Shown here: piece after piece, positions 35,925 through 48,940 of the stretch
Numbering within the stretch: position 1 is the stretch's first letter
Layout of the letters: each line of letters starts with the position of its first letter
Assembly (NCBI RefSeq): GCF_905220565.1
Contig: NC_059395.1
Location: forward strand, 13,619,289-13,683,288
From: Melitaea cinxia
Taxonomy: Eukaryota > Arthropoda > Insecta > Lepidoptera > Nymphalidae
Length of the DNA stretch: 64,000 nucleotides
Direction: 5' to 3'
Position numbers and translations under genes: made by a program
The notes under the pieces: generated by a model
The model's input: only the letters and a program-made list of their open reading frames with translations
What the model was told of the DNA's origin: nothing
The model's database searches: none

Positions 35925-36970
35925 AACCATGTCCCTTAACACTGGAATCCCTCAAGATAGTGCTCTCACCTACACTGTTTTTTCTGCATATCTATTATCT
36001 ATGCTAATGACAGTGAGAGCCTTGCTTAATACACCTCTGAGGGAAGTCGGGAACATATTACAATTTATGTCTGAAACTGAGACCTCCTTGGGGTAAATAA
36101 TGAACGAAGTACAATTCCGGGGTCCCATGGAGAGCAAAGCCAAAGTGGCTGCAAAAATCTAGAGATTCTGATTAGGGCGGGACAGTCCTTCGTATCAGAA
36201 TATCAGTTTCTCCTTTACAAAGCTCAGGTCAGTATGGAACTACCTCATGTTTCTACCATCGCACCCGTGACGTGGCAGCGTGTGGAGAATCACAGAACTA
36301 GATGTCATCCACACCAATCGGATGTCTGATGACCTGATCTAATGGGGTGGACTTCTCGCTCATTTTTCTGCATACGTACAAACTGTCGAATTACTTTCTT
36401 CTGAGGCTTTCCGTGAGACATATTTTCCCTAAAGCCCCGCGACTCACTCGCACCTCCTTTAACATTAAAAATATCCATGCCAAATTATAAAAAAACAGGT
36501 AATTTAACCTGACTTGTCTCAAAGATTCATTCTTTCATACCTTCAAGGGGTAACGTTTTTAACATTCCTTTTAGCATTTTTTTTTTAAATACTCTCGAAA
36601 TAAGAATCGAAACAAAACTAAAGAAAATACAGCGGCTTAGTCAACCGCGCGTCATACAATTTTTATTCAAAATTTTTTAGTCTTCAAAACTGAGGTAGGG
36701 CACAGCAGGAATTTTCTTCTCAAAATATGGAGCAGCCCGACTGGGGTAGTACCTCGACCTTACAGAAGACCACAGCTAAAAATACTGTTTTCAAGCAGTA
36801 TTGTGTTCCTGTTGGTGAGTAAGGTGACCAGAGCTCCTGGGGGGGATTGGGGATTGAGTCGGCAACGCGCTTTCGATGCTTCTGGTACTGTAGGCGTCTA
36901 TAAGCTACGGTAATCTCTTACCTTCAGGTGAGCCGTACGCTTGTTTGCCGACCTAGTGATATAAAAAAAA
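35925..36970 (+). pseudogene. Decayed LINE (RT core, C-terminus, 3' UTR, poly-A)
   Basis: Plus-strand fragments read GIPQDSAL near 35947 (RT GxPQGSxL block), then a decayed YADD region, SFLLYKAQVSMELPHV near 36212, a late HSFIPSRGN piece near 36530, and a 3' UTR (36690-36965) ending in A8. That UTR recurs on the minus strand at 50690-50970 and 57825-58070. Jockey-like by its RT C-terminus; dead. Confidence 0.7.
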
Positions 36971-36974
36971 CTGA

Positions 36975-37325
36975 AGCGTTTTGTCCATCGCTTCAGCCTG
37001 TTATATCCCACTGATGAGCATAGGCCTCTTTCCCCATGTAGGAGAAGGATAAGAGCTCAATCCACCACGCTGCTCCTATGCGGGTTGGCGGATATATACC
37101 CTAATATGATCACTATCAGGTGTACATGAACAACCGGGACGACGGCTTAACGTGCTCTCCGAGGCACGGTGGTGAAATCCACAAGGACTGCACAAACACC
37201 CAGACCATGGCAAACATCTGTATATGGCCAATACAAATGTTTGTCATGTGCGGGGAGCGAACCCGCAACCGCAACAGCCACAAACCAGTGCTGTGACCTT
37301 TGCACCAACGCGGCGTCAATCGATA
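36975..37325 (-). mobile_element. tRNA-derived SINE with LINE-like tail
   Basis: Same arrangement as 55165-55520. The minus-strand head has GTTGGTGCAAAGGTCACAGC (box A region) and box B near 37253-37262. The tail includes the complement of 'ggcctctttccccatgtagg'. Confidence 0.75.
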
Positions 37326-37329
37326 GTGC

Positions 37330-38280
37330 TCATCACAACTTCAAACTAAATCGAAAAACTTCACTACTCAATCGATCTTTTCTTGAATCTTGATCTCTCG
37401 AAAAAATTTAACAGGATTTCTCTACATAATTTACAACGTAACGCAAGAGAGTTTTTATCAGATCTGTTATTGTTTTTTGTTATTCAATATTAAATGATAA
37501 ATAAGCTATTATTTTTCGCCAATACCACGTTTTTCATCTTAAAAATTGATTACCAATTGCTGTTATTTTGTAATATTTCTGCGTAAGAATTTCACTCAAT
37601 AGTTTTCAAAATTTTAGTTTAATGTGACATTCGTTTTAACAAATAGATTTTAACTATATCGTCAAAATTGTAACAAAATCGTATCGTTTTTGGCTGAATT
37701 AAAATTACCCCTCCTTAAGCGCACTTTATTTAAAAAGTTAATATTCTAACGTATAATTCGACAAATTCAAGTGTTAAATTTATTTATAATTTAATATTCC
37801 TATAATATTAAATTAATATTTAAGAGTACAATTATATGTATGTAACGGATTGAATGTAACAATACTTTGTTTACTCGAATTTAAAAACGCAAAAAAGCGC
37901 TGCTGATACTCTTATTTACCAAGTAGGTACACTAGCAGAAGTTTGAGGGCACACCAAAATAATACATCACAAAAATAAAGCATCGCAAAGTATAACATAA
38001 TAAAGTACAAAAATAATTTATGGCCTCGCAGGTACAATAAAAGAGAGAGATCTGATAGATAAAGTCGAGTGTAATGATGAAACTAAAAATGTCATATCCA
38101 GCTGTTACCATTATTGAATACCGTTATATCCAGTTCCGGATTAAGGTAACTTGATGCCCTAAGCAATTGATTAAATAGCTTATAGACTAATCCAGGATTG
38201 GTTATATCAGATAGCTTTATCAGCAGCCGATGTAACAGGCCCTAAGCGATTTTTAAAAATTATTTTTATAAATACATCTG
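37330..38280. other. AT-rich, 3' flank of copy C, no gene seen
   Basis: No ORF, exon or repeat recognised. Confidence 0.4.
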
Positions 38281-38290
38281 TTTATTTATT
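38281..38290 (-). promoter_or_regulatory. Candidate polyadenylation signal of copy C
   Basis: Two overlapping AATAAA motifs on the minus strand, about 160 bp past the stop codon of copy C. Confidence 0.5.
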
Positions 38291-38449
38291 ATGAAATATT
38301 TCAGTTATATATATATATATTTTTTTTTTGTTTTTTTTGTTTCAGCCAACAGTCAATTTTTGACACATCGTTCATTGTTAAAAGATAAGTAAAATCGCAC
38401 GTTAATTATAGTCTTCATTTTCGTTAGTAACTTAAAAATAACGTACCAT

Positions 38450-41400
38450 TTAGTTTTTTTCGTAGACAGAGAGCCTTTTCTTCGTTTCTGCGGAGGTTCT
38501 AATGAATTCCTCTTGCATTTTATTTTGTGCTGCCTCGACCAGCGTGTCTATGTCTTCTTTTTTCAAACCTTCCGTCTCGATCAACGGCATTATCGTTATG
38601 ATTAGTTCACCTAAAATAGAAATTAAATTATTCATTTAGTATATTACAAAAATTTCAAAGTAGCATGAGTGAATTCGCCAATTTTTTTTTTAAATTTAAA
38701 TTTACATAAAAGTAGAAAGAGAGAATTTTTAGACGCTTTATTTAAAGTTGATTGCTTAAATAACTCATTAAAAGCTTATTTTAAATATTACTGCTTATAA
38801 TAATAAACATGATTAAAATGTGGAACATCTAGGAAGTAAACAACCGCTCTGGTGTTGTAGTACGAATAGTCGCCTAAAACACCGAGGTTTTCCGGGTTCA
38901 ATTCCTGCTCGAAGTGGATATTTGAGTTTATACAAATATTTATTTCCAGTCTGGTTGCTAGTCCATGTGAGTACTGTCGGTCCCTGTTGTTGTTGTTGTT
39001 ATCGTAAATACCTGATAGCAATCGTTACTCATAGTAGGGAACACATCCGCCAACTCGCAGTGGAGCAGCGTGGTAAAACCTCATAGGTCGGCTAGTCTCT
39101 AATATAATTGTAACAGTTTTTCATACTTAGGTAAAAAAACAAACTTATAATCAGGTACTACAATGATCGATTATGATAGTAAGAACAGGATCTCTTATTA
39201 AGATATAAGTGACGAATCGATTATCTATACCAATAAATAAAATTTTAGTGTCTCTTTGTATTATTGAAATACCGCTTTTTAGTAAATTCATATGGATGTG
39301 ATACACGGTACATATACCAAAATAACATTTTTTACAATTTTTGTCAATGTTTGTTCCGGCTATTCTCTGAAACGGCTGGACCGATTTCACTGGCAGATAA
39401 CTAATATAGTCAGAAGTACCTAACTTCGGCTACTTTTATTTTAAAAAGAAATATTTAATTATCTTTAAATCATTTAAAATCAACATTCTTATTTCTCCGT
39501 TTCACATGGAAAATGACCAGATAAAATATTTGCTTGTATCATTTTTTTAATTAGAATCGTATACACCTACTCTTAAACATGATAAGCGTTCTGATCTGTT
39601 CAACCTTATTTTTACCTAAATTTATATTATTTTGTTGATAATTATCGTCTCTTTTTACTTTTAATTTAAATCATTATGCTTATATTGAGTTAATGAGATA
39701 ACTTTTGTGTTCTGAATAGGTTTTGAGTTGCTTGTTGCCACAATTTGTAATGTTAGAGACATGATACACCAGGGATTCTGGACTCGATCCCCCACACACA
39801 CACATGTATATTTACTACATACATATACATTTTTTGACTTATCAAACTTCTTATCTAAGATAAGAAGTTTTGTGATACCGATACCTGATACCGTTTTGTG
39901 TTTTGTATAAGCTTCTTGGTTTTTACCAATAATTAAGATTTTTGACACGGTCGCATAATCGCATCCGCCGTCCGAATCATTCCACAGAGTAATATTTTAA
40001 CAATTCACTTTGAATTTTTCGTTTGTGCGTTCTTGTTATTAGTGAAAATATGAATATATTAGTGATGAATAGGTTTACTTGTGAAATAGGTAACGGAGAT
40101 TTTTTTTTTATTCGGTTCACAAATTGAATGATACAATATAAAAAAAATTTATGTATGTAACAATTTGAAAGGTGTACAATGTTCACTCTAATTACAGTGA
40201 ACACAGCATGCAAGTTGAGATGTGTGTTTGATGAAAGTTAGTAGTTAGTAGTGCATCCAAATTCAACACTTTCGCTCGACTACGGATAAATTAAAAATTG
40301 TTCAGGCGTATCGATTTAAGATATAAAAAACAATGACGTTAAAATCTTTCATTTATTAATAAAAAAACAAGTACTTTCATTCAATTTCGCATTTTCAGCA
40401 TACAACTTCGTAACTATTTATTAGTGTTATCAATGATTTCCTACGTTTGACACAAACGAAATTATCAGAATGCCGGCCTTATGAGGTCACTATGTCTATC
40501 CAGTAACTGATTTCAAATCGGGATTTGTTTAATAAGTATCAGTTGGTTGCGTGTATGTTACATGTATTTGTATGCCTACATTATTAGTATAAATTCACTT
40601 TACGTGTCCAATAATTTACTTGTCTGTCCTTGAAATTATCTAAAAGCCCCTATTCCCAACAAAATTGAAATTAATTAAGAAACAATTTCGAGAAAGTAAG
40701 TGCAGTGTGGCTATTCATATTTTTTTGACTGCCTACCCTGTCTAAAAACTTTATGCACCCCACTGATACCTACATACATACAACCCAAGCTAATAAAAGC
40801 GTGGTAATAAATAAATAATGAAATGTAATTTCTTTATTCTTGATGTAATTTTTATGCCTCAAAATATCTTAAACGTGTTCCTGTCAATTTGATGGCAAAA
40901 ATTTTACAAGCACAAAATTTGTTTTTCGGGTTTTGATTATAATTATATAACATAAAAAAGTATCCCAGCGCTTACGGAAATTCTGTATGGTAAAATAGGA
41001 TATTGTTTCGTATTATTGAAAGTACCTAAAATGACAAATTAAGACTATTCACTAAATTACACGATGTGATTGAGAGCTAGTTTTGCAAGCAATTTTGGTA
41101 ATTTTAACGCGCGAAAGGTCAACCATAAATGTCGTACATGTAATGAATAAAATTAGGGTAATACAATGATTATCAACTACTTTAGCCCCTTTATATAAAT
41201 ATTATCAATTTATACGCTAACGAAGCCGCGGGAAACTGCTAGTATTATATTATTAATTTTCAGTGATTAATTAATTTTAAAATAGTCATAAAATCATTAG
41301 TATTTTAGGATCTCTGTATTTCATCCCCTGTGAATGAATAACTGGAAATGAATGAATCTTTTTTTGAATATATGAACCTGGATTTAATCGGTTTAAAAAT

Positions 41401-43443
41401 TCTATGATGGTTTTTTTCTTAGTTGGAAACAAACCTGATCCAAATCTGTGCCGCTTAGAATCCAAGAAATGATATTTCGACACCACGACCGGCAGTATTG
41501 GCGCCCCCGCATCCAACGCTACGTGGAATGCACCTTTCCTGAATGGCAGCAATTTTTCTCCCGAATGACGCGTGCCTTCAGGAAACAGTAATAACTTGCG
41601 CTGTAACGGTAATGATAATGGTTTAATGAACAATAAGTACTAGTCTATTATAAAGTGGAACAATATATAACTTAACCACGCAGCTCCAATCTCAGTTAGC
41701 AGATATGTTCCCTACTATGAGTGACAATCGCTATCAGATATTTATGATCGATGGCTCAAAGTGCTATCCGATGCACGGGGAGTTACACAAGGATAGACGT
41801 TACAACCGGAAAGAAATATTTGTAAAAATTCAAGGTCGGTATTTTAGGCGAATACACGCACCACTTCACCAGAGCGGTTGTCATCGTCACAAAAAGCTAA
41901 ATTTACTAGAATTAAGTACCTAAGTGCGATCGTCTATATACATTTCTATTGTACTCAAAAATTAAAGAGGATTTATTTTTACCCAAAAATGTTTCATCCG
42001 TTGTTTTATTGAAATTACAGTCAAACAAGGTTAAGATGATATCACTATTGTAATCTAGAGATTATGAGAACGATATCAACACTTTATTACGAAATATCCC
42101 AAAAAACTAGGCCTAGACCGCATTTTGCTGAAAATTTTCTTTCAGACAAATTTATTTTCGGAAGATGCTAAAAGTTATAGCAATTTCTTATTGGATCTAC
42201 ATAAATTGAACCCCCTCAATATGCAAAAAGTGTAAGAACCAACTGGATCGGCTATAATACTTAAAGTATAGACCGAATGCAATTTTAACAGTTCCAGCAA
42301 ACCCTGCCAACCAAATAAAGGTATAGTTATATAGTATAGTATAAATAGTTCAAGGACCACATCCAGAAACGGTGTCATTAAAATGATGTATTTTATTTAT
42401 TCAACAAATAAAATGGCAATGAATCTAAGTATAGGCCACTCTATTTGTATAATTCCATATGCAACGTTACATGAAATCATCACTTAACGTGTATTATCTT
42501 ACGATAAAATATTTCATAAACAAATGGTCAGGTTCATTTAACATGTTTATACGAAATTTTGATTAACAACCATCACGATATTCATTATATGTTTTGATAT
42601 AATTATGTCAATAATATGATTTGTTCACTGTGTAAAAAACGCAAATAAAAAAAACTGGGTAACTAGTGGGGGTAACGTCAGGGAAAGAGGTTCTGTAATA
42701 TGCATAGGGTTTTGTCCATATTTTTTGAAATAAAACTAGAATCAACTTAATATTGTATGAAAAAAGACTGCAAACTGAGTCTACGCAAAAACTTGACTTA
42801 CATCTAATAAAAGTAATGAACTATTGTGCTTAATTTCACCAGACTGCGGCAAAGCTAAGTATGTAAATTCGTCAAAATTATTTTTAAAAATGCATAAGTC
42901 AAGCCGTACTATTAGGACTAGATGGCTCCGGCTTGCTTCGTATTTAGTATCGTATCCAAGAACTAGTAACATACTTGTATAAAATACAAAATTATTTACA
43001 TACAATAAAGTGACAAAGTTGCTGACACCAAAAATTATATGCGGACAGTGATGATTCTACTGCTGACGATATTCAATCGGATTGAGTAATTAAATAAGGA
43101 TCGACGAACTTATTTTGGAGCACACTTGAAAGTAGGACAAAACTTTAAACAGATGATGTCTATTATACATAAATTGCATATCAGCAATAACATTTCCTAT
43201 TAAATTTAGATATATTTATTTTGCGCAGAGTTTACACACAGTCAGTATGTTTTTGTACAATTACGTAAATGTTTTGATTAATCCGTTATTTTTTTAAATA
43301 AAAATAAGACAAGATAATATTTTTATAAGATGGCTTAAATTACCATAAAGTGGGTAAAGAGATAAAAATAATAAAAACCTAGAGATATAAATAGATAATA
43401 TATGTAATATCGATAACTTTTTTTTTAAATCAAAAATCAATTG

Positions 43444-43496
<53 letters not shown>

Positions 43497-46400
43497 TATT
43501 CAAATGTTTTAGTAACTAAAACAGTTTGGATTCACCAAAACATTGTTTCAACGATAAAGAATTTCAAAATCATAATTTCAAAATAGACCGTATCATAATG
43601 AAAACAGGAATCAGTAACAAGCAAACGTCGCCTATCCGTTTTACGAAATTATTATATCCATAAAGGTACGATTTAAAACGCCTAAAACTACATTTACACT
43701 GTTTATAGCAAACACTAAACAGAGCTGTTTCTGGTGAATATACCTATTCTTCTATTTGCGTAGTCATTAAATCCATATCTATCTGTATAATCGCATCCCG
43801 GAAGGTTACGGTGTCGTCACTTTAACGTGCTATGTAAACTAGAAAATATTTACTTGTCCTAATGTCGTTAAACATGACCAACTTACATAATAATCATTAC
43901 AAAACAATTTTTAGCACGTTTGTCTATTACAAGTGTAAACTATCAATTAGTACATGAATAATTTGTATCTAATTATCTCAAACATAAAATGTTCCACTTT
44001 ACTGTTAAGCATACGAAAACTGCACTCGCGTCTGATGAAGGGTTCTTACCTTTTTTTTTCCTCTAAAATAGCCATAAACTTAATCTCACACCTCTAACCC
44101 CTATAGTAAGGAAATAATAGGGGTAACAACCATGCACGTAATTTTTTTCTCAGTATCTATTTAAGATATCTTCATGAAATTAAAACTATATACTAATTAT
44201 ATATTTTTTTAGATTTTTTGCTATATTAGAAACTGTAAAAAATCGTCTCGTCGTCGTTTAAATCGTCGACAGAAATAAATAGGCATATTTTTTTCACTTA
44301 ATAGTTTGAATTATTATTATTATTATTATTTTGTTTGATCTATTTTATTTTACGGTATTTGTTATTTTCTAAAACACTAAATTTCTTATATACTTTTATG
44401 TACTTAATTAGAAACCAATCAACAAAATTAAACAAAAATCAAGAACTAGAAAATATATATAAAATTTAACATTTTTTTTTTTCAAATTGTGTTGCTCCTA
44501 ACTTCGTTCCTACCTTGTGTCCCATGACACCATATAATTTTTATTTTTTTAATTTGTAGTTTCCTACGATCCCGCATTAGCGATGACGTCCCATCCGCAA
44601 AAATACATTATTCGCTATAAATAAATATATATTATTGCGGATATGAATGCGAATATTCGCAGCGATCCTAATATGAAGTAATTCGAAGTCCAAGTCCAAA
44701 GTTCTTACCTCAATAAACACAAGTAAATAAGTATTATTCATCATGAACAGACGGATAAACTATTTAAATTATTAAATTACGTACAATTTCATTGTTCAGT
44801 ATTTTTACTCATGTTAAGATAAATAGGTAACTATTATGGGTTGACATGCGTCATCTGCGAGGTTAAAGGATAAATGAGTGCCAAGACATCTACAGGAAAA
44901 CACGTTTAAAATATTTTGTGTTTAAAAAATCGACATTGACACTATTGATTGCGGACTATAGTCAAGGTTTTTTCTAAAACAAGTTCTTTCATCACTGATG
45001 ATAATTATATACAAACACATGTCACAAGCTTTCTTTAAGACATTACAACTTGTAATTTACAAGTGTTAAAGAGATCTATATTATTATAATAACATAACAC
45101 AATTGATAATTATCAATTACCCAAAAACCACGTCATGAAATGATTCTTACTTTGGTTCGTATTTAAAAAGCTTTTATTTAACTTACAATATACCTATGCA
45201 TGTATGTATGTTCGGGTGGAATCTTGCAACTCAATTTTGAAGTATTTATCTTAAACAGAGCAGCCGAAATTTTGTATACCTACAGGCTACACGTTTAGTT
45301 TCGATGAAAATGCATGGCTGACTCTGTAACGTCATTCTAAATCCAACATAGCAGAACACCTAAGATGGCGAAATAGTTATTTTTAATGCACTTCTACAAT
45401 ATGGGTATCAAATGAAAGGGCTTGCTGAGACTAGCTCAAGAAATAAAGTGATGTTACTCGATGCATTCAGTCCAACAAACGTTCTAGTGCAGTGGTACGA
45501 GTAGTCGCCTACAACACCGACGGTTTGCGGGTTCGATTCCCGCTCGGGATGGATATTTGTATTTGTACAAATATTTCTTTCCGGTTTAGATGTCTGTTCT
45601 AATAGGTCTCCCCACCGTGCCTTGGAGAACACATTAAGCTCGGTCCTTGAAAAGTTGCGCTAACAGCATATAGATAAACAAATTAAAAATGCAATATTTA
45701 AAAAATATATTATTTCTCCAATTCTAATTTCTCTTTTGACAATTCTAATTCAAGTTTAATTTATGTATTGTAGCTATAATCAAATCATTATTATAATATA
45801 ATTCTCCTTCAGACGAATTTAATCATTCATGTCTTAAAATCACATTAAAAATAATTGATTGATAATTGCTTCAACTGTGGTTGTTAAGCGATCAATGGCA
45901 ATTGTCCATTACGTGGATTGACAATTTTAGGGCCTGTTTCATCCGTTGTGGATAATTCTATTTGACAGGTAACGGTACCCAACAGATTAGTTTTATTTTT
46001 TCATCGAATTCAACTATATTTATGAGATATTTCTATTCGCGAATATGAATCTACAATCTATAAACCGGCACTTAGTTTACCTGAATACGTACCTATACCA
46101 AGATTGCTACAAATTTCTATCAGCACTAGTGTTCATTATTTCGTGCGTTTCGTCACATTAGTTGATTTTATATTTAAAATTTTTGATGTGTTAAATTTTA
46201 CTATTAATTTATATCTAAAGGTTACAAATGTGAAATACAATAACAACCTAAAATATTCACGTTTATCACGTTTCTTCGCAATTTTTAGCATAACTGATTA
46301 CCTATTCAACTTTAATCGAATTTATTATATTGCAATATTTTACAAAGATTAGTTTAATATTGATAAATATAAACTTATATATATATGAGTATTTTTAAAA

Positions 46401-48909
46401 ACCATGTCATAAAATTTAGCTTAAATTAATTAATGCTTACATAATTATTTAAAAATGAAACAAAGTTGTGATCTCACTTATCAGAAACAATAATTGTTTT
46501 TTTTTCTGTTTTTTACCAAATTTATATATTATGTAACTAACTGTGCTCGCGATTTCGTCCGCGTGGAATTTAACAAAAAAGTTTTTGTCCAGTTCTCAAA
46601 GTTATAAAATAAATAAGTTTCTAAAACAAAAGTAGCCTATGTTACTCCTTATTATATCAGCTATCCACCAGTGAAAGTCCCGTTGAAATCGGTCCAGCCG
46701 TTTCAGAGATTAGCCGGAACAAACAGGCAGACAGACATACAAAAATAGTAAAAAAATGTTATTTTGGTATATGTACCGTGCATACATCCATATGTATTTA
46801 GTAAAAAGCGGTTATTTTAATATTACAAAAAGACAGTTCAATTTTATTTATTTGTCTAGATTATTATTTATACATATTTATCAGAAAAATGTCTAGATAT
46901 ATCAGCCGAGTGTTACCTATTACACAAGCATACTTTAGGAACAGATGACCATGTATGTACTGTGCTTGTGATAGATATTTAGAAAAAACATATTCGTAGC
47001 TCTTATCAGTTTTAATGTTCTCTGACATAAGTATTTTCGATACATGTTTAATTTATCACTCTGGATTATATTGGTAAAGGTAGGATAAAGGTACTTACTA
47101 CACAAAAAATATCGTGTTAGTATAGATATGTCAAACAGATTATTTTGTTAGAAATATGATTGAGATTGACCAAATGATTTATGATGACATGAAACAGCTG
47201 CCATGGTCGTATAATAAAGATTTGCAGAAGATAAATTAAATTTAAGAAAAGATACCTTTTTCCTTACATAATGAAAGCTTTACATGCTGTTTATTAACAC
47301 ATATTCATATAGCTAAAGCCGAAATATACGTAAAAGGTTAATTTTTATTTACCTTTTCCTTTTTCACCGCCTCCGTCTGTTTATTGAGCACGGACTTTGC
47401 TGACTTAGCACCACGATCTATGAACACAGTCCCCCACATCCAACTCGCTGTTCCAAAAGGAACCAAGTACTGAAGCGAACGTTTCGAAACCACTGTACAT
47501 CTTTCCATAAGCGGCCATAGCACCGCCAGCACTGTATATAAATGTAAAACAAAGATTATAACTATAAATTTAAAACATTTAGGTAAGGCACATCAGAATA
47601 CATCTTGGTCACCTTACAGAAGCCAATGTTGCTCTTGAGTTCGGTTTGACCCCTTCTACATTGAGAAAGAGGTCTGTGCCCAGCAGTGGGATGTTATAGG
47701 CTAAGTCATCCGAGAGCAATATTATTTAGCTGTGGTCTTCTGTAAGGTACTTCCCCAGACGGACTGCCCCAAATTTTGACCAGAATATATCCTGATGTGC
47801 CCTATTTCAATAAATAATGTTAAAATTAAAAAATAAATACTTTATTCAGGTTTTTTTCGTTTCTTTAGTCACTTATATGTTACCACTGTACCTATATGTT
47901 TTACTTCTCTGTTAATTGAGTAGTTACTTTCTAAAACAATCTAGTGAAACAATTAATGAAAATAATTAAAATCAGATATGTTATCAGAAGTTATCTATCA
48001 CACTTATAACTTAACAAAGATAAAAGTTAGATATTGAGACTTCTTCCTTTTCAAAACTATTAGGTTAATGTAAAATACAGTAGTAATGTATGAATCTTAA
48101 ATACCGTATACACATAGTATGCCACTGTATACATATGACAAAACGCTCTATATTATAAGCTGATGTCAGCACAGTCAGCACCTTCATTCGCGTAGAAATT
48201 TTTACTTCGTATTTCACAGTTTAAACGTGTGATTTTCAAACGTTTCAAACGTTATTTCTACCAAAAGCCAAAGAATTAAACATTATGATTAAGAAATATG
48301 AATGACTAAACACGCTTAAAAAATTGTATCCATTAAATTTCCTTTATTTTTCGCAAGTTGAATGATGGAGAAACTTTGAGTCTGTCAGATATTAATTTGT
48401 AAAAACACAGCGTTTACCATACAAGTCGAGGGCGCTCTGATGGTTGATAAGTACCACTGCTCCTCGAGAGTCGTCCACATTCTCAAGGCCACGCACCGTC
48501 CATTTAATGCCTAGCAAACGAGCAGAAAGTCGCAGAAGTGCAGCTGGTATTCTGTTTAAAGAGTACAACTTAATTTATTCAGAAGTTACTTGGTTCAAAT
48601 TATTTAAATTAATTTACCGGAATAAGGCCTATATGAGGTCCTGTTTCATCTGTTAGTGATAGGCTATAGTAGACTTAGCAAAACTTCAACTAATAAACTA
48701 CAACATTTAATTTTACAGGTTGCAAATGGAAATGTTTGACGAAAAAAGTAAGATTTAATTATGAAATTTTAATATTGTATGTACGTACCGTTATAAGTCA
48801 GATTACTACTCGAAACTTATCAAAAACCTGTAAAACTGAATTTTGTGAGGATTTCGAATATTAATACTGTTGATCGAAATAGAGACAGAGAGCTGTTGTT
48901 ACTTGTTAC

Positions 48910-48940
<31 letters not shown>

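Noticed and set aside
24155..38449. Search for a fourth acyltransferase copy or stray exons between B and C
   Set aside because: No HX4D, FIDR or FPEGTR-like exon was seen in either strand of this interval by eye.
41286..41434. Read-through of copy C exon 5 to the in-frame stop at 41286
   Set aside because: The frame past 41435 loses all similarity to the other copies, a GT donor in the right phase sits at 41434, and the expected last exon is found at 38610-38450.
45484..45560. Possible tRNA gene
   Set aside because: Box A and box B are present, but no complete cloverleaf with acceptor pairing is seen, and the same unit is dispersed; it is a SINE head.
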